Origin: UBA8337 sp963932545
GTDB taxonomy: Bacteria; Pseudomonadota; Alphaproteobacteria; RS24
Length of the DNA stretch: 64,000 bases
Direction: 5' to 3'
NCBI GenBank assembly: GCA_963932545.1
Contig: CAWVRH010000005.1
Span: 49,128-113,127 of the forward strand
Below the pieces are notes generated by a model. That model had not been told where the DNA came from. It did not search any database and worked only from the letters and a program-made list of their open reading frames with translations. Positions 27,278-36,105 of the stretch are shown here, piece by piece. Position numbers and translations under genes: made by a program. Position 1 is the stretch's first letter. Each line of letters starts with the position of its first letter.

Positions 27278-27351
27278 GGCCACGTGGCGGAGTGGTGACG
27301 CAGCGGCCTGCAAAGCCGTGTACCCCGGTTCGATTCCGGGCGTGGCCTCCA
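27278..27351 (+). tRNA. tRNA-Cys (anticodon GCA)
   Basis: 74 nt including an encoded CCA. The 7-bp acceptor stem (GGCCACG / CGTGGCC) is perfect, the anticodon loop reads CTGCAAA, giving GCA, and the T arm has GGTTCGATTCC. The discriminator base is T, as expected for cysteine tRNAs. Confidence 0.97.
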
Positions 27352-27420
27352 GAACCTTTTCAGGTTTTTCATCTTGGCGTTTGTGCGAAGCTCTGTTATA
27401 TCCCTGTCGCTAGAGGTTAT

Positions 27421-27496
27421 TCCCCGGTAGCTCAGTTGGTAGAGCAAACGGCTGTTAACCGTTCGGTCGCTGGTTCGAGTCCGGCCCGGGGAGCCA
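27421..27496 (+). tRNA. tRNA-Asn (anticodon GTT)
   Basis: 76 nt including CCA. Acceptor stem TCCCCGG / CCGGGGA, D arm with AGCTCAGTTGGTAGAGC, anticodon loop CTGTTAA (GTT), T loop TTCGAGT, discriminator G. It is 69 bp downstream of tRNA-Cys. Confidence 0.97.
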
Positions 27497-27510
27497 CCTT
27501 TAGCCCAATC

Positions 27511-27546
27511 AAAAAGGCCGCTGAAATTTGCTTCGCGGCCTTTTTT
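27511..27546 (+). terminator. Terminator after the tRNA pair
   Basis: The sequence AAAAAGGCCGC pairs with GCGGCCTTTTTT around a 13-nt loop, giving a stable stem followed by a T run. It lies 15 bp past tRNA-Asn and isolates the tRNAs from the polysaccharide locus. Confidence 0.85.
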
Positions 27547-27669
27547 GTGGATTCTGAGTAATTCATTCGTGACCAAAAAGATTTATTAATAAAACTAACG
27601 ATTGACTTGGATATCCGCCTAAACAAAAGTTGAGCGTTACATAAGCATTGAGAAATTTTAGGAAAAACA

Positions 27670-28884
27670 ATGAATGTTCTTTGGGTTCACGCTTTTGCCT
27701 CCACTTCTGAGGAGAGCCACGGTGGACGGCACAATCGACTGCAGTCCGACTTAGCTGATAAAAACATCCGCGTGACAATAGCCGCGTGCAAAAAGAGCCA
27801 CCTAATGCCAAACCGAACGTTGTCCAAGGCAAGCCGCAATGACGACAGGTTTTTGTGGGTTTCCGGCATATCCTCAAAGCGAAACGTATTCTTTCGCCTT
27901 CTCAATACATTTTGCTTTTTTGTTCTCCTGCTCTCAAAGTCCAAAAAAAGAATAGGGAGCGTTGACGTGATTATCGGTTCATCACCAGACCCACTGGCTG
28001 CTTGAGCGGGGTATTTGCTTTCTAAACGACTGCTAGTTCCTTTCGTTCTTGAAGTCAGAGATGTGTGGCCGGAGACATTGATTAAACTACAAAAGTACAA
28101 GCCGTGGCATCCCTACATTTTGTTTCTCTCGTTTCTCGAAAGGCGGTTGATGTCAAGGGCACAGCTTATTGTCTCAACCCTACCTGGCATAGAGAGTTAC
28201 GTGCGCTCATTTGGCCGAAAAACAAAAGTTTTGCATGTGCCGAACTATGTTTCCGAGTCGGATATAATTTCCTTACCTCTGCCGCCCGCCCCCAGAGAAA
28301 AGTTGAAAATCATCTATGCCGGCACCATCGGTGTTGCGAATGACTTAACGACTTTTTTTGAAGCTATTTCACTCCTTGAAGAACAAGGTTTTGGCGATGA
28401 CTTTTCCGTAGACGTTTTTGGCGATGGCCCACTTCAAGAAACAATAAGAATAAAATACGCAAACCTAACTTCAGTAAGTTTCTTCGGTCGCCTAAATCGA
28501 GCCAGAATAATGAAGCAGCTTCGGCTGGCGGATGTCGGGGTGATTTGTTGGAAGAAAAATGACTTATACCGTCATGGCATTAGTGCCAACAAATTAGCCG
28601 ATTATTTTGCCTCCAGACTGCCTGTCGTTATGAGTTATGACTACCCTCATGCCCTCAAAAACGGTTTGGCTGGTATTCGTACGCCCGCAGAAAACCCGCA
28701 AGCATTAGCCGAGGCGCTACTCACGATAAAAAACCTCAGTAACAAAGAATTTCATAAAATGCGTTTAGCCGCCGTGGCACTGGCCAAATCTGAGTATTGC
28801 TTTCAAACGTTCGGTGATATATTACAAACTGAACTTAAAACCTTGTCTGGGTCTCAAAATGTCTCTCAAAAAAATAAAATCTAA
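27670..28884 (+). pseudogene. Family 4-type glycosyltransferase interrupted by an in-frame TGA
   Basis: One frame of 405 codons is open except for a TGA at 28003-28005. Upstream of the stop, 111 residues form an N-terminal glycosyltransferase B domain ending in DVIIGSSPDPLAA. Immediately after it, in the same frame, AGYLLSKRLLVPFVLEVRDVWP continues the domain, and the C-terminal half has a nucleotide-sugar-binding region (IIYAGTIGVANDL, VFGDGPLQE, FFGRL, KLADYFASRLPVV). This resembles WbuB-type glycosyltransferases of O-antigen or capsule synthesis. AGGA precedes the ATG at 27670. A single base change would restore it, so it may be a recent nonsense mutation or a sequencing error. The 3' end overlaps the next gene by 26 bp. 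Confidence 0.85.
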
Positions 28885-30172
28885 AGAAGCGGCTGTCGGA
28901 ATTATTGGTTTGGGCTATGTGGGCCTTCCCTTGGCGATAGCCTTTGCACAAAAAGGCGTGAAAATAATTGGTTTCGATACGGATGCGAGTAAAATTGCGT
29001 CGATCAACCAAGGCGTGTCCTATTTTAAACACATCGCCTCCGAGAAGCTTCAAGACCATGTTTCCAATGGATTAATCTCGGCTGCGGAAGGTTTTTCCAA
29101 GCTTGCAGAAGTGGATTGCATCCTTATCTGCGTGCCTACTCCTTTGTCAAAACATCGCGAACCGGACTTAACCGCCGTTTTAGAGACGGGGAAAGAAATT
29201 GCGAAACATTTGCGAAAAGGCCAGCTTGTTGTTTTGGAATCGAGTACTTACCCAGGGACGACCAGCGAAGAATTAGCATCCGTGCTTAGCGTGTCTGGAC
29301 TGGAAATAGATAAAGATTTCTATTTGGCTTATTCGCCAGAGCGCGAAGACCCAGGCAATAAAGATTTTTCAACCAGCGATATTAATAAAATTGTCGGCGC
29401 GGATTGTGAAGAAGGTCTGCAATTGGCGACGGCTCTCTATGAGCATATCGTTCCGACAGTCGTGCAAGTATCGTCTACGAAGACAGCTGAAGCGGTGAAA
29501 CTTACTGAAAACATTTTCCGTTCCGTAAATATTGCAATGGTAAATGAACTGAAGTTGATATTCGAAGAGATGGGTATTGATGTCTGGGAAGTCATCGACG
29601 CTGCCGCAAGTAAGCCGTTCGGCTACATGCCATTTTATCCAGGCCCAGGTCTTGGCGGTCACTGTATCCCTATTGATCCATTTTACTTAACCTACAAGGC
29701 ACGCCAATTTGATGTGCCGACGCGGTTTATTGAATTGGCAGGCGAGATCAACACCTCCATGCCGAAAATTGTTGTATCTGCTTGCGCGCTTGCGCTTAGT
29801 GCGCATTCGGAAAAGGCTGTGAAAAACAGTCGCATATTGGTTGTTGGCCTTGCCTATAAGAACGACATTGACGATATGCGGGAAAGCCCGGCCCTCGTTT
29901 TGACGGAACTGCTTGAGGGCAGAGGCGCGATTGTCGATTATTACGACGACTTTATCCCCGTGATACCGAAATCGAGAAAACATGCGAAACTAGCCGGCAG
30001 AAAAAGTATTGAGTTCAGTAAAGAAAACATCGCTGAGTACGACTTAGTTCTCATTTCGACAAAGCACTCAAACGTCAATTTCCAACTCCTAGCCGATCAT
30101 GCCGATATCATTGTTGATACGCGCAATGCAATGAAGGGCATTTCTGGAAAAGCAAAAATTGTAAAAGCCTGA
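28859..30172 (+). CDS. UDP-N-acetyl-D-glucosamine 6-dehydrogenase-like nucleotide-sugar dehydrogenase
   Basis: 437 residues from the ATG at 28859. The Rossmann motif is GIIGLGYVGLPLAIAFA, the catalytic Cys lies in GPGLGGHCIPIDP, and the C-terminal domain has the RILVVGLAYKNDIDDMRESPA segment. This layout fits the WbpA/WecC group that oxidises UDP-GlcNAc or UDP-ManNAc to the uronic acid, more than UDP-glucose dehydrogenases. The product would feed a surface polysaccharide. It appears intact, unlike both its neighbours. Confidence 0.9.
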   Translation: MSLKKIKSKEAAVGIIGLGYVGLPLAIAFAQKGVKIIGFDTDASKIASINQGVSYFKHIASEKLQDHVSNGLISAAEGFSKLAEVDCILICVPTPLSKHREPDLTAVLETGKEIAKHLRKGQLVVLESSTYPGTTSEELASVLSVSGLEIDKDFYLAYSPEREDPGNKDFSTSDINKIVGADCEEGLQLATALYEHIVPTVVQVSSTKTAEAVKLTENIFRSVNIAMVNELKLIFEEMGIDVWEVIDAAASKPFGYMPFYPGPGLGGHCIPIDPFYLTYKARQFDVPTRFIELAGEINTSMPKIVVSACALALSAHSEKAVKNSRILVVGLAYKNDIDDMRESPALVLTELLEGRGAIVDYYDDFIPVIPKSRKHAKLAGRKSIEFSKENIAEYDLVLISTKHSNVNFQLLADHADIIVDTRNAMKGISGKAKIVKA

Positions 30173-30253
30173 CGACACCTGTAAGGCTGGGGAAATGAAC
30201 GCGGCCGAGGCCATTTTGCATCTATATGTCGATAGTTTTTCAAGTATGAAAGT

Positions 30254-30651
30254 GTGATTATTCCTTTAAGATTAGCTGTTGTTGGGTGCGGACACTGGGG
30301 AAAAACCTAGTTCGAAACTTTTCTGAGCTGGGTGTTCTCGCCGCTGTCTGTGACCACAACCCAGAACTATCAACCCAAATGGGAGACACCTATGGTGTTC
30401 CCGCCTTGGACTATGAAGCCGTGTGCAATGACGATAGCCTTGATGGTGTGGTCATCGCCGCACCAGCAGAGTTTCACGCCAATCTCGCCATCAAGGCTTT
30501 TGAATCCAACAAACACGTGTTCGTAGAAAAGCCTTTGGCGATGAATACTTCGCAAAGCGATGCCATGATTGCGGCGGCCAACCAGGCTAATCGGCACTTA
30601 ATGGTTGGGCATCTGCTGCAATATCACCCTGCTTTCTTGCTAAACCCATAA
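30254..30651 (+). pseudogene. Gfo/Idh/MocA oxidoreductase, frameshifted and 3'-truncated
   Basis: A GTG at 30254 opens a frame reading IPLRLAVVGCGHWGK, a Rossmann start, but it hits a stop at 30306-30314. One base missing in the GGGGAAAAA run near 30297-30305 would join it to the downstream frame, which continues KNLVRNFSELGVLAAVCD, then GVVIAAPAEFHANLA and HVFVEKPLAMN. That frame ends after GHLLQYHPAF, where intact members go on for about 200 more residues. The homologues include WlbA/WbpB, which act after a WbpA-type dehydrogenase, fitting the gene upstream. Both the frameshift and the truncation mark it as non-functional. Confidence 0.85.
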
Positions 30652-30982
30652 GGAGATAGCGGTTTGCGAGGATGTTTTTCATCTATTGGCAGGTACTCTG
30701 GTTCACCATAAATAGCGGCGGGCGATTTTTTTCCGCAACATGCACGACACAATCTGGCCGCACCGCTTGAAACGCCTTTTGCAGAGCGTCTAAGTCCAAA
30801 ATATCAATCTGGTAAAAAGCAACCTTCTTCTGAGCGATGAATTCTATAGCTTCAATCGCCTCTAGGTTCCCCGAGCTCAAGTCGTCGATAATACTGACTT
30901 CCGCGCCAGACAATTGTTCGAGGGCATGAGCCGAAAAATGGCTGCCAATGTAGCCTGCGCCGCCAATGACAAGTATCTTCAT
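30640..30982 (-). pseudogene. GalE-type UDP-sugar 4-epimerase remnant with internal deletion
   Basis: Reading the minus strand from ATG 30982, the first ~78 residues are an epimerase N-terminus (KILVIGGAGYIGSHFSAHAL, then IIDDLSSGN, then CVVHVA). After VVHVA the frame loses similarity. In another frame just downstream, the sequence reads SPAAIYGEPEYLPIDEK and LSPYGFSKK, which is the catalytic Ser and YxxxK stretch of GalE. About 40 codons between these blocks are missing, and everything after YGFSKK is gone. The right side of the break is fused to the end of the Gfo/Idh remnant. Confidence 0.8.
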
Positions 30983-31224
30983 AAAACCACCAATCGGCGC
31001 CGAATAACGCCGCCAAACCTAGATATGCTTCTTACGATCCCGAGCAATTTAAGGAGAATAATTAATAAGGCCACTAATACAGACAAACAAGGCATCATTG
31101 CCAGCTCTCTGGCCTGGTTTGAAGCGTGGAATGATAAAATATAATACAGCTCGCTTTCCCGACTCGCTAAATTCGCGAATTGCACCATATTAACGTCATC
31201 GCCTTAGGTATCAGGAGTGCATGC
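30983..31224. other. Intergenic region before the photolyase gene
   Basis: About 240 bp without a convincing gene; short frames on both strands show no family features. It must hold the photolyase promoter. I searched by eye for a TGATC-type ECF sigma -35 element and did not find a clear one. Confidence 0.5.
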
Positions 31225-32667
31225 GTGTCGAGTTTAAGTTCTGTTTCCCCTATCCTTGTTTGGTTTCGCCAAGACCTGCGCTTGGACGATAATCCTGCTC
31301 TCGAAGCCGCCTTGCAACTCGGGGGACCTATTCTGGCTGTCTTTATCGATGAAACAGATGCACCATCCCATTCGGCACGCGCAGCTGGGGCTATGTCGAT
31401 GTGGTGGCGCGATCAATCGCTGGCTAAACTGGATGCAGATTTGCGCGCGCGCTCCAGCCAATTGATTTACCGAAAAGGGAATCCCGCCAAACTATTAGCT
31501 CGCTTGCTGGACGAAACTTCCGCCCGCGGAGTTTATTGGAATCGCCAGTATGAAGCGCAAGATGTCGCGCGCGATACCCACATCAAAGAAGACCTCAAAC
31601 AACGCGGCCTACTGGCGGAAAGCTTTAACGCCTCGCTGCTTTTTGAGCCGTGGGAAATCACCGCCAAATCGACCGGAGGGCCGTTTAAAGTATTTACCCC
31701 CTATTGGCGGGCCTGCCGCGCTCGCGGGCTAGACAGCCATTTATGGAGCGCGCCGAAGCTCTTACCCGCCCCCGAAACACTTCCCCAAAGTGAGGCCTTA
31801 CCGCAAGCTGGCGCTCCCCAAGGCGCTGATTTATTGGGCGCGTGGAACCCCGGAGAAGCTGGCGCGCGCGCGGCTTTGGATTTGTTTTTAACGCAAAATA
31901 TTACCGGCTACGACGAACGCCGCAATTTGCCTGCCGAGCCTGCCACCTCTCGTCTTAGCCCGCATTTGCGTTGGGGCGAGATAAGCCCGTGCCGCATCGT
32001 CGCCGAAACTTTGGCAAGGCAAGCGTCTGGCGCCATAGCCGGCTCAGATGGAGATAAGTTTCTGGCCGAAATTGGCTGGCGCGAATTTGCTTATCAACTG
32101 ATGTTCCACAATCCGCAGATTAGCGACACGTGTTTGGTCGAAAAATTCGAAGCCTTTCCGTGGCGCGAGGCGCCCGATGATTTGGAAACTTGGAAACGCG
32201 GAGAAACCGGCTACCCCATTGTGGATGCAGGTATGCGCGAATTGCGCCGCACAGGTTTCATGCACAATCGGGTAAGAATGATTACCGCAAGCTTCCTCAT
32301 CAAGCACCTGCTTATCGATTGGCGTGAAGGCGAAAAATGGTTTTGGCAATGTTTGGCCGATGCTGACCCCGCCAATAATACCGCAAGCTGGCAATGGGTG
32401 GCTGGATGTGGCGCCGATGCCGCACCTTATTTTCGTATTTTCAATCCGATTTTGCAGGGCCCTAAGTTTGATAAAGCGGGCGTTTACACCAAAACATATT
32501 GCCCTGAGCTAGAACCGCTGTCTGGCAAGACCTTGTTTGCGCCTTGGACGGCGACGTCAGACACGCTGGATAGTGACCAAATAACACTTGGCAAGAGCTA
32601 CCCCAACCCTATGGTAAATCACGAGGCTGCTCGGGCGCGAGCGCTGGATAGTTTTAAGTCCCTGTGA
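31225..32667 (+). CDS. phr: Deoxyribodipyrimidine photolyase (class I)
   Basis: 480 residues from a GTG at 31225 with AGGAG 7 nt upstream; a longer reading exists but has no ribosome-binding site. The N-terminal antenna domain opens with ILVWFRQDLRLDDNPAL. The FAD-binding helical domain contains EIGWREFAYQLMFHNP, MRELRRTGFMHNRVRM and ASWQWVAGCGADAAPYFRIFNP, which include the photolyase residues contacting FAD and the lesion. It repairs UV-induced cyclobutane dimers using blue light. It starts a same-strand run with COG2907, DUF1365 and cfa. Confidence 0.93.
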   Translation: MSSLSSVSPILVWFRQDLRLDDNPALEAALQLGGPILAVFIDETDAPSHSARAAGAMSMWWRDQSLAKLDADLRARSSQLIYRKGNPAKLLARLLDETSARGVYWNRQYEAQDVARDTHIKEDLKQRGLLAESFNASLLFEPWEITAKSTGGPFKVFTPYWRACRARGLDSHLWSAPKLLPAPETLPQSEALPQAGAPQGADLLGAWNPGEAGARAALDLFLTQNITGYDERRNLPAEPATSRLSPHLRWGEISPCRIVAETLARQASGAIAGSDGDKFLAEIGWREFAYQLMFHNPQISDTCLVEKFEAFPWREAPDDLETWKRGETGYPIVDAGMRELRRTGFMHNRVRMITASFLIKHLLIDWREGEKWFWQCLADADPANNTASWQWVAGCGADAAPYFRIFNPILQGPKFDKAGVYTKTYCPELEPLSGKTLFAPWTATSDTLDSDQITLGKSYPNPMVNHEAARARALDSFKSL

Positions 32668-32689
32668 GGTATGTTTACCCAAGTTAAGG

Positions 32690-32710
32690 TCTAAGTCCTA
32701 AGTTCTAAGT
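32690..32710. repeat. Three tandem 7-bp units (YCTAAGT)
   Basis: Three back-to-back copies, TCTAAGT, CCTAAGT and TCTAAGT, lie in the 76-bp gap between the photolyase and FAD-oxidoreductase genes, about 34-54 bp before the latter's start. They could be a binding site for a regulator, or simple slippage. Confidence 0.7.
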
Positions 32711-32743
32711 CATTTGCGTTTTGTTTTGTAAAGAGTATGCCCC

Positions 32744-34015
32744 ATGAAAATTGCCATTATCGGCTCTGGAATATCTGGAAATGTCGCTGCCCATAAGCTG
32801 TCTCGCGACCATGATGTCACCGTATTTGAAAAGCGCGACCGCGCCGGAGGCCATAGCGCCACCAAAGACATCGACTATACTGGAAACGGCGATTGGATGA
32901 GCGTCGACACCGGCTTTATCGTTTATAATGAGCTGAACTACCCCGGCCTTATTGCCTTATTTGACGAGCTAAATGTCGAGACCGAAGCTAGTGACATGAG
33001 CTTTGCTTTTTCCGCCGACCGAGGCCGTTTTGAATGGTCCGGCCAATCTCTATCCGCTGTGTTTGCCCAGAAACGTAATTTTTTGAACCCACTATTTTGG
33101 CTCATGCTGCGTGGGATTTTTAAGTTTAACAAGCGCGCCGCGCGCGACCATGAAGCTGGCACTTTAGGCAAGGAAAGCCTTGGGCATTGGCTGAAACGCC
33201 ACCGCTTTAGCAATGTCTTCATTCAGCGCTATTTGCTGCCGATGGGCGCCGCCATTTGGTCTACGCCAGCCGATGAGATTATGGATTTCCCCGCGCGCAG
33301 TTTCTTGCAGTTTTTCTACAATCATCGCTTAATCAATCGCGATCGCCCGCAATGGCGCACCGTTTCGGGTGGCAGTCGGGAATATGTCAAAAAAATCACC
33401 CAAAGCTTTGCCGATAAATTGCACCTAAACGCAAAAGTCAGCGAAGTGCGCCGCACGCCAGATGGCGTCGCTTTGGTGGCCAATGGCCATATTCAACATT
33501 TCGACGAGGTAATTTTTGCCTGCCATACCGACCAAGCCAAAGCGATTTTAAAAGACCCTACCCCACAAGAAGCCAGCCTTTTAAGCCGCGTGCGCTATTT
33601 GCCCAATGATGTCTATTTGCATTGCGATGAACGCCTGATGCCGAAACGCAAAATCACTTGGTCGGCTTGGAATTACATGACCCAAAAAGGCGCTGACAGC
33701 AAAGCGATGACGGTCAGCTATTGGATGAACCGATTGCAAAACTTCGACCATCGCCATCCGGTTTTTGTCACCCTCAATCCGCTTACACCGCCTGCCGCAG
33801 ATAAGACTTTTGGCCATTATATTTATGACCACCCCCAATTCGATGCGGGCGCTTTGCAGGCCCAAGAAGAGCTACCTCAGGTGCAAGGCAGCCATCGAGC
33901 TTGGTTTTGTGGGGCATGGGCAGGCTATGGCTTTCACGAAGATGGGTTGCAGTCGGCCTTGCGCGTGGTCGAGGCTATCGAAGCCAAGAGCCTAGCCGAT
34001 AAGGCAGCTAACTAA
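32744..34015 (+). CDS. FAD-dependent amine-oxidase-like protein (COG2907)
   Basis: 423 residues. The FAD-binding N-terminus (KIAIIGSGISGNVAAHKLS, then VFEKRDRAGGHSATKD) and the C-terminal FAD motif (CGAWAGYGFHEDGLQSALRVVEAI) are clear. The WSTPADEIMDFPA segment is characteristic of the COG2907 group. Members occur beside DUF1365 and cyclopropane-fatty-acid synthase genes and are thought to modify lipids, but the reaction is not established. The stop overlaps the next start by one base (TAATG). Confidence 0.88.
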   Translation: MKIAIIGSGISGNVAAHKLSRDHDVTVFEKRDRAGGHSATKDIDYTGNGDWMSVDTGFIVYNELNYPGLIALFDELNVETEASDMSFAFSADRGRFEWSGQSLSAVFAQKRNFLNPLFWLMLRGIFKFNKRAARDHEAGTLGKESLGHWLKRHRFSNVFIQRYLLPMGAAIWSTPADEIMDFPARSFLQFFYNHRLINRDRPQWRTVSGGSREYVKKITQSFADKLHLNAKVSEVRRTPDGVALVANGHIQHFDEVIFACHTDQAKAILKDPTPQEASLLSRVRYLPNDVYLHCDERLMPKRKITWSAWNYMTQKGADSKAMTVSYWMNRLQNFDHRHPVFVTLNPLTPPAADKTFGHYIYDHPQFDAGALQAQEELPQVQGSHRAWFCGAWAGYGFHEDGLQSALRVVEAIEAKSLADKAAN

Positions 34016-34827
34016 TGCAACAGCCCGCGCATGATATCGCTCCATCTGGGGCCTCTCGGACTTCTGGGAACTCGGGCGCGCTTTACGTGGGCGCGGTTCG
34101 CCACGCGCGCTATCAGCCTAAAACGCACCGCTTCGGCTATCGTGTTTTCTCGGCCTATCTTAACGTCGATGAAATAGACGCGAACCAACTGGGCTTAAAG
34201 CTTTTATCCGTCAATCGATGGAATTTATTTTCCGTGCGCGCGCGCGACCATGGCGCCCGCGACGGCTCTAGCTTGCGGCCTTTTCTAGACAGTTTGTTGG
34301 CCGAGGCCGGCCTCGGTTCGCCAGACGAAATTTATATTTTATGTTATCCGCGCATGTTCGGTTTCGCCTTCAATCCCCTGACGGTCTATTATTGCTTCGA
34401 GGGCGACCAGATAAGCGCAATGATTTACGAAGTCCGCAACACATTTGGCGATGATCATACTTATGTGGTGCCGCTCAAAGGGCAATCACGCGATACACTA
34501 ACCCTGCATTGCCGCGATAAACGCCTGCATGTCTCGCCTTTTATGGAGATGCAGGCACGCTATCACTTCTCTACCGCCGCACCGGGCGACAGCCTGCGGA
34601 TGGTTATTCGCGAAACGCAAGACGATAAGCCCTTATTGGTCGCCAGTTTCCATGGTCAAAAACAGCCCCTCACCGATGGCGCGTTGATGCGAGCCTTTTT
34701 GACGCATCCCTTGATGACCGTGAAGGTTGTGGTTGCAATCCATTATGAAGCTGCGAAGATATTTCTCAAAGGCGTCCCCTTTATTAAGCGCCCTGAGCCA
34801 CCTGAAAGCCGACATAGTACGTCTTAG
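34015..34827 (+). CDS. DUF1365-family protein
   Basis: 270 residues. DUF1365 features include GAVRHARYQPKTHRFGYRVF at the front, the YPRMFGFAFNPLTVYYCF segment and KRLHVSPFMEM. The function is unknown; the family is found with cfa and COG2907 genes, consistent with a part in fatty-acid modification. The first ~20 residues are polar and variable. It is translationally linked to the FAD gene before it and precedes cfa by 27 bp. Confidence 0.88.
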   Translation: MQQPAHDIAPSGASRTSGNSGALYVGAVRHARYQPKTHRFGYRVFSAYLNVDEIDANQLGLKLLSVNRWNLFSVRARDHGARDGSSLRPFLDSLLAEAGLGSPDEIYILCYPRMFGFAFNPLTVYYCFEGDQISAMIYEVRNTFGDDHTYVVPLKGQSRDTLTLHCRDKRLHVSPFMEMQARYHFSTAAPGDSLRMVIRETQDDKPLLVASFHGQKQPLTDGALMRAFLTHPLMTVKVVVAIHYEAAKIFLKGVPFIKRPEPPESRHSTS

Positions 34828-34854
34828 TAAGCCAAATATTTGGCAGGAGTAGGA

Positions 34855-36081
34855 ATGAGTAACTCGAAACCGGCAGATAGCGCTGCTGCACCCGTAAAGC
34901 AGCCTCGCCTTCTCGCGGCCGTTAAAATCATATCGATGATTTTAAAGCATCTGGCAGAAGGTGAATTGCACCTAGAGTTGCCCGATGGCCGTACCTTGGA
35001 ATTTGGAACCCGATCGACAGCTGGGCCCGCCGTTTTGAAGGTTCACGACATGAAGCTGTTTCGTCGCCTCATGCGCAATGGATCTATGGGATTTGCCGAA
35101 AGCTATGTAGAGGGCGAATGGAGCACACCCGACCTGAGCAAGCTGCTTATATTATTAAATAAAAATATGAGTTCTTTCTCACAAACTATTGATAAAAATA
35201 AGTTTACCAATTTTATAAACCGCATAATCCACCGCCTGAGACCAAACACTCGGGAAGGTTCCAAGCGCAATATTCATGCTCATTATGATCTCGGCAACGC
35301 GTTTTATAGCCTCTGGTTAGACACGACGATGACCTATTCCTCGGCGCTATTCCGAGACAGCCAACAGAGCCTTGCCAACGCGCAAAACGAGAAGTATCAC
35401 GCCTTGGCAGAGAGTGCCAATATTGGCCCCAATGACCATGTTTTAGAGATTGGTTGCGGCTGGGGTGGGTTTGCAGCCTTTGCGGCCAGCGAGATTGGCT
35501 GCAAAGTCACGGGCATTACCATCTCGAAAGAACAATTGGGGTATGCTCAAAAACGCATTGAAGAGGCTGGTTTGAGTGACAAAGTAGACTTTCAATTCCG
35601 CGATTATCGCGATGTTACCGAACAATATGACCGCATTGTCTCCATCGAGATGTTTGAAGCGGTGGGCGAGCGCTATTGGCCAACCTATTTCGAGCAAGTG
35701 AAACACCTTTTGAAGCCTGGCGGCAAGGCTGGCTTGCAAATCATAACCATTACAAACGAGCGATTTGATAGCTACCGCAAGAAAGCGGACTTTATTCAGC
35801 GCTATATTTTCCCGGGCGGCATGTTGCCCTCACCTGAGAAATTGGACGCAGAATTCGACAAAGCGGGCCTGAAACTGGTGCATCGTGAGGATTTCGCGCA
35901 AGACTACGCGCGCACTTTGGCCGAATGGCACACGAAGTTCCTTGAGGTCTGGCCCGAAATCGAGGCGCTTGGCTTCGATAAGCGATTTAAGCAAATGTGG
36001 CGCTACTATCTATCCTATTGTGAGGCGGGTTTTGATACGCGCTCCATCGATGTGTCGCATTTCACCCTAGATCACGCCTAG
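34855..36081 (+). CDS. cfa: Cyclopropane-fatty-acyl-phospholipid synthase-like protein
   Basis: 408 residues from ATG 34855, which has AGGAGTAGGA upstream. The N-terminal lipid-interacting domain is followed by the CFAS core: NIHAHYDLGNAFYSLWLD, SAM motif I VLEIGCGWGGFAAFAA, and YIFPGGMLPSPE. It transfers a methylene from SAM to double bonds of membrane fatty acids, or a related methylation. Some paralogs beside COG2907/DUF1365 make other modified fatty acids, so the exact product is uncertain. Confidence 0.9.
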   Translation: MSNSKPADSAAAPVKQPRLLAAVKIISMILKHLAEGELHLELPDGRTLEFGTRSTAGPAVLKVHDMKLFRRLMRNGSMGFAESYVEGEWSTPDLSKLLILLNKNMSSFSQTIDKNKFTNFINRIIHRLRPNTREGSKRNIHAHYDLGNAFYSLWLDTTMTYSSALFRDSQQSLANAQNEKYHALAESANIGPNDHVLEIGCGWGGFAAFAASEIGCKVTGITISKEQLGYAQKRIEEAGLSDKVDFQFRDYRDVTEQYDRIVSIEMFEAVGERYWPTYFEQVKHLLKPGGKAGLQIITITNERFDSYRKKADFIQRYIFPGGMLPSPEKLDAEFDKAGLKLVHREDFAQDYARTLAEWHTKFLEVWPEIEALGFDKRFKQMWRYYLSYCEAGFDTRSIDVSHFTLDHA

Positions 36082-36103
36082 GCAGGCCCCTGAGAGGCGT
36101 TTT
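36074..36103 (+). terminator. Possible terminator after cfa
   Basis: ACGCCT pairs with AGGCGT around a 15-nt loop and is followed by four T residues. It overlaps the cfa stop and lies in the convergent gap with the SDR gene. The short T run makes it weak. Confidence 0.4.
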
Positions 36104-36105
36104 GC

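Noticed and set aside
27113..27313. Minus-strand frame of 66 codons
   Set aside because: It overlaps half of tRNA-Cys and has no ribosome-binding site or family features.
28003..28005. TGA read as Trp or selenocysteine in the glycosyltransferase
   Set aside because: TGA acts as an ordinary stop in many genes here (for example ATGA overlaps at scpB and aapQ), and no Cys-aligned position or hairpin of SECIS type was seen.
32690..32710. Short tandem repeat as a CRISPR fragment
   Set aside because: Units are 7 bp with no spacers and no cas genes nearby.
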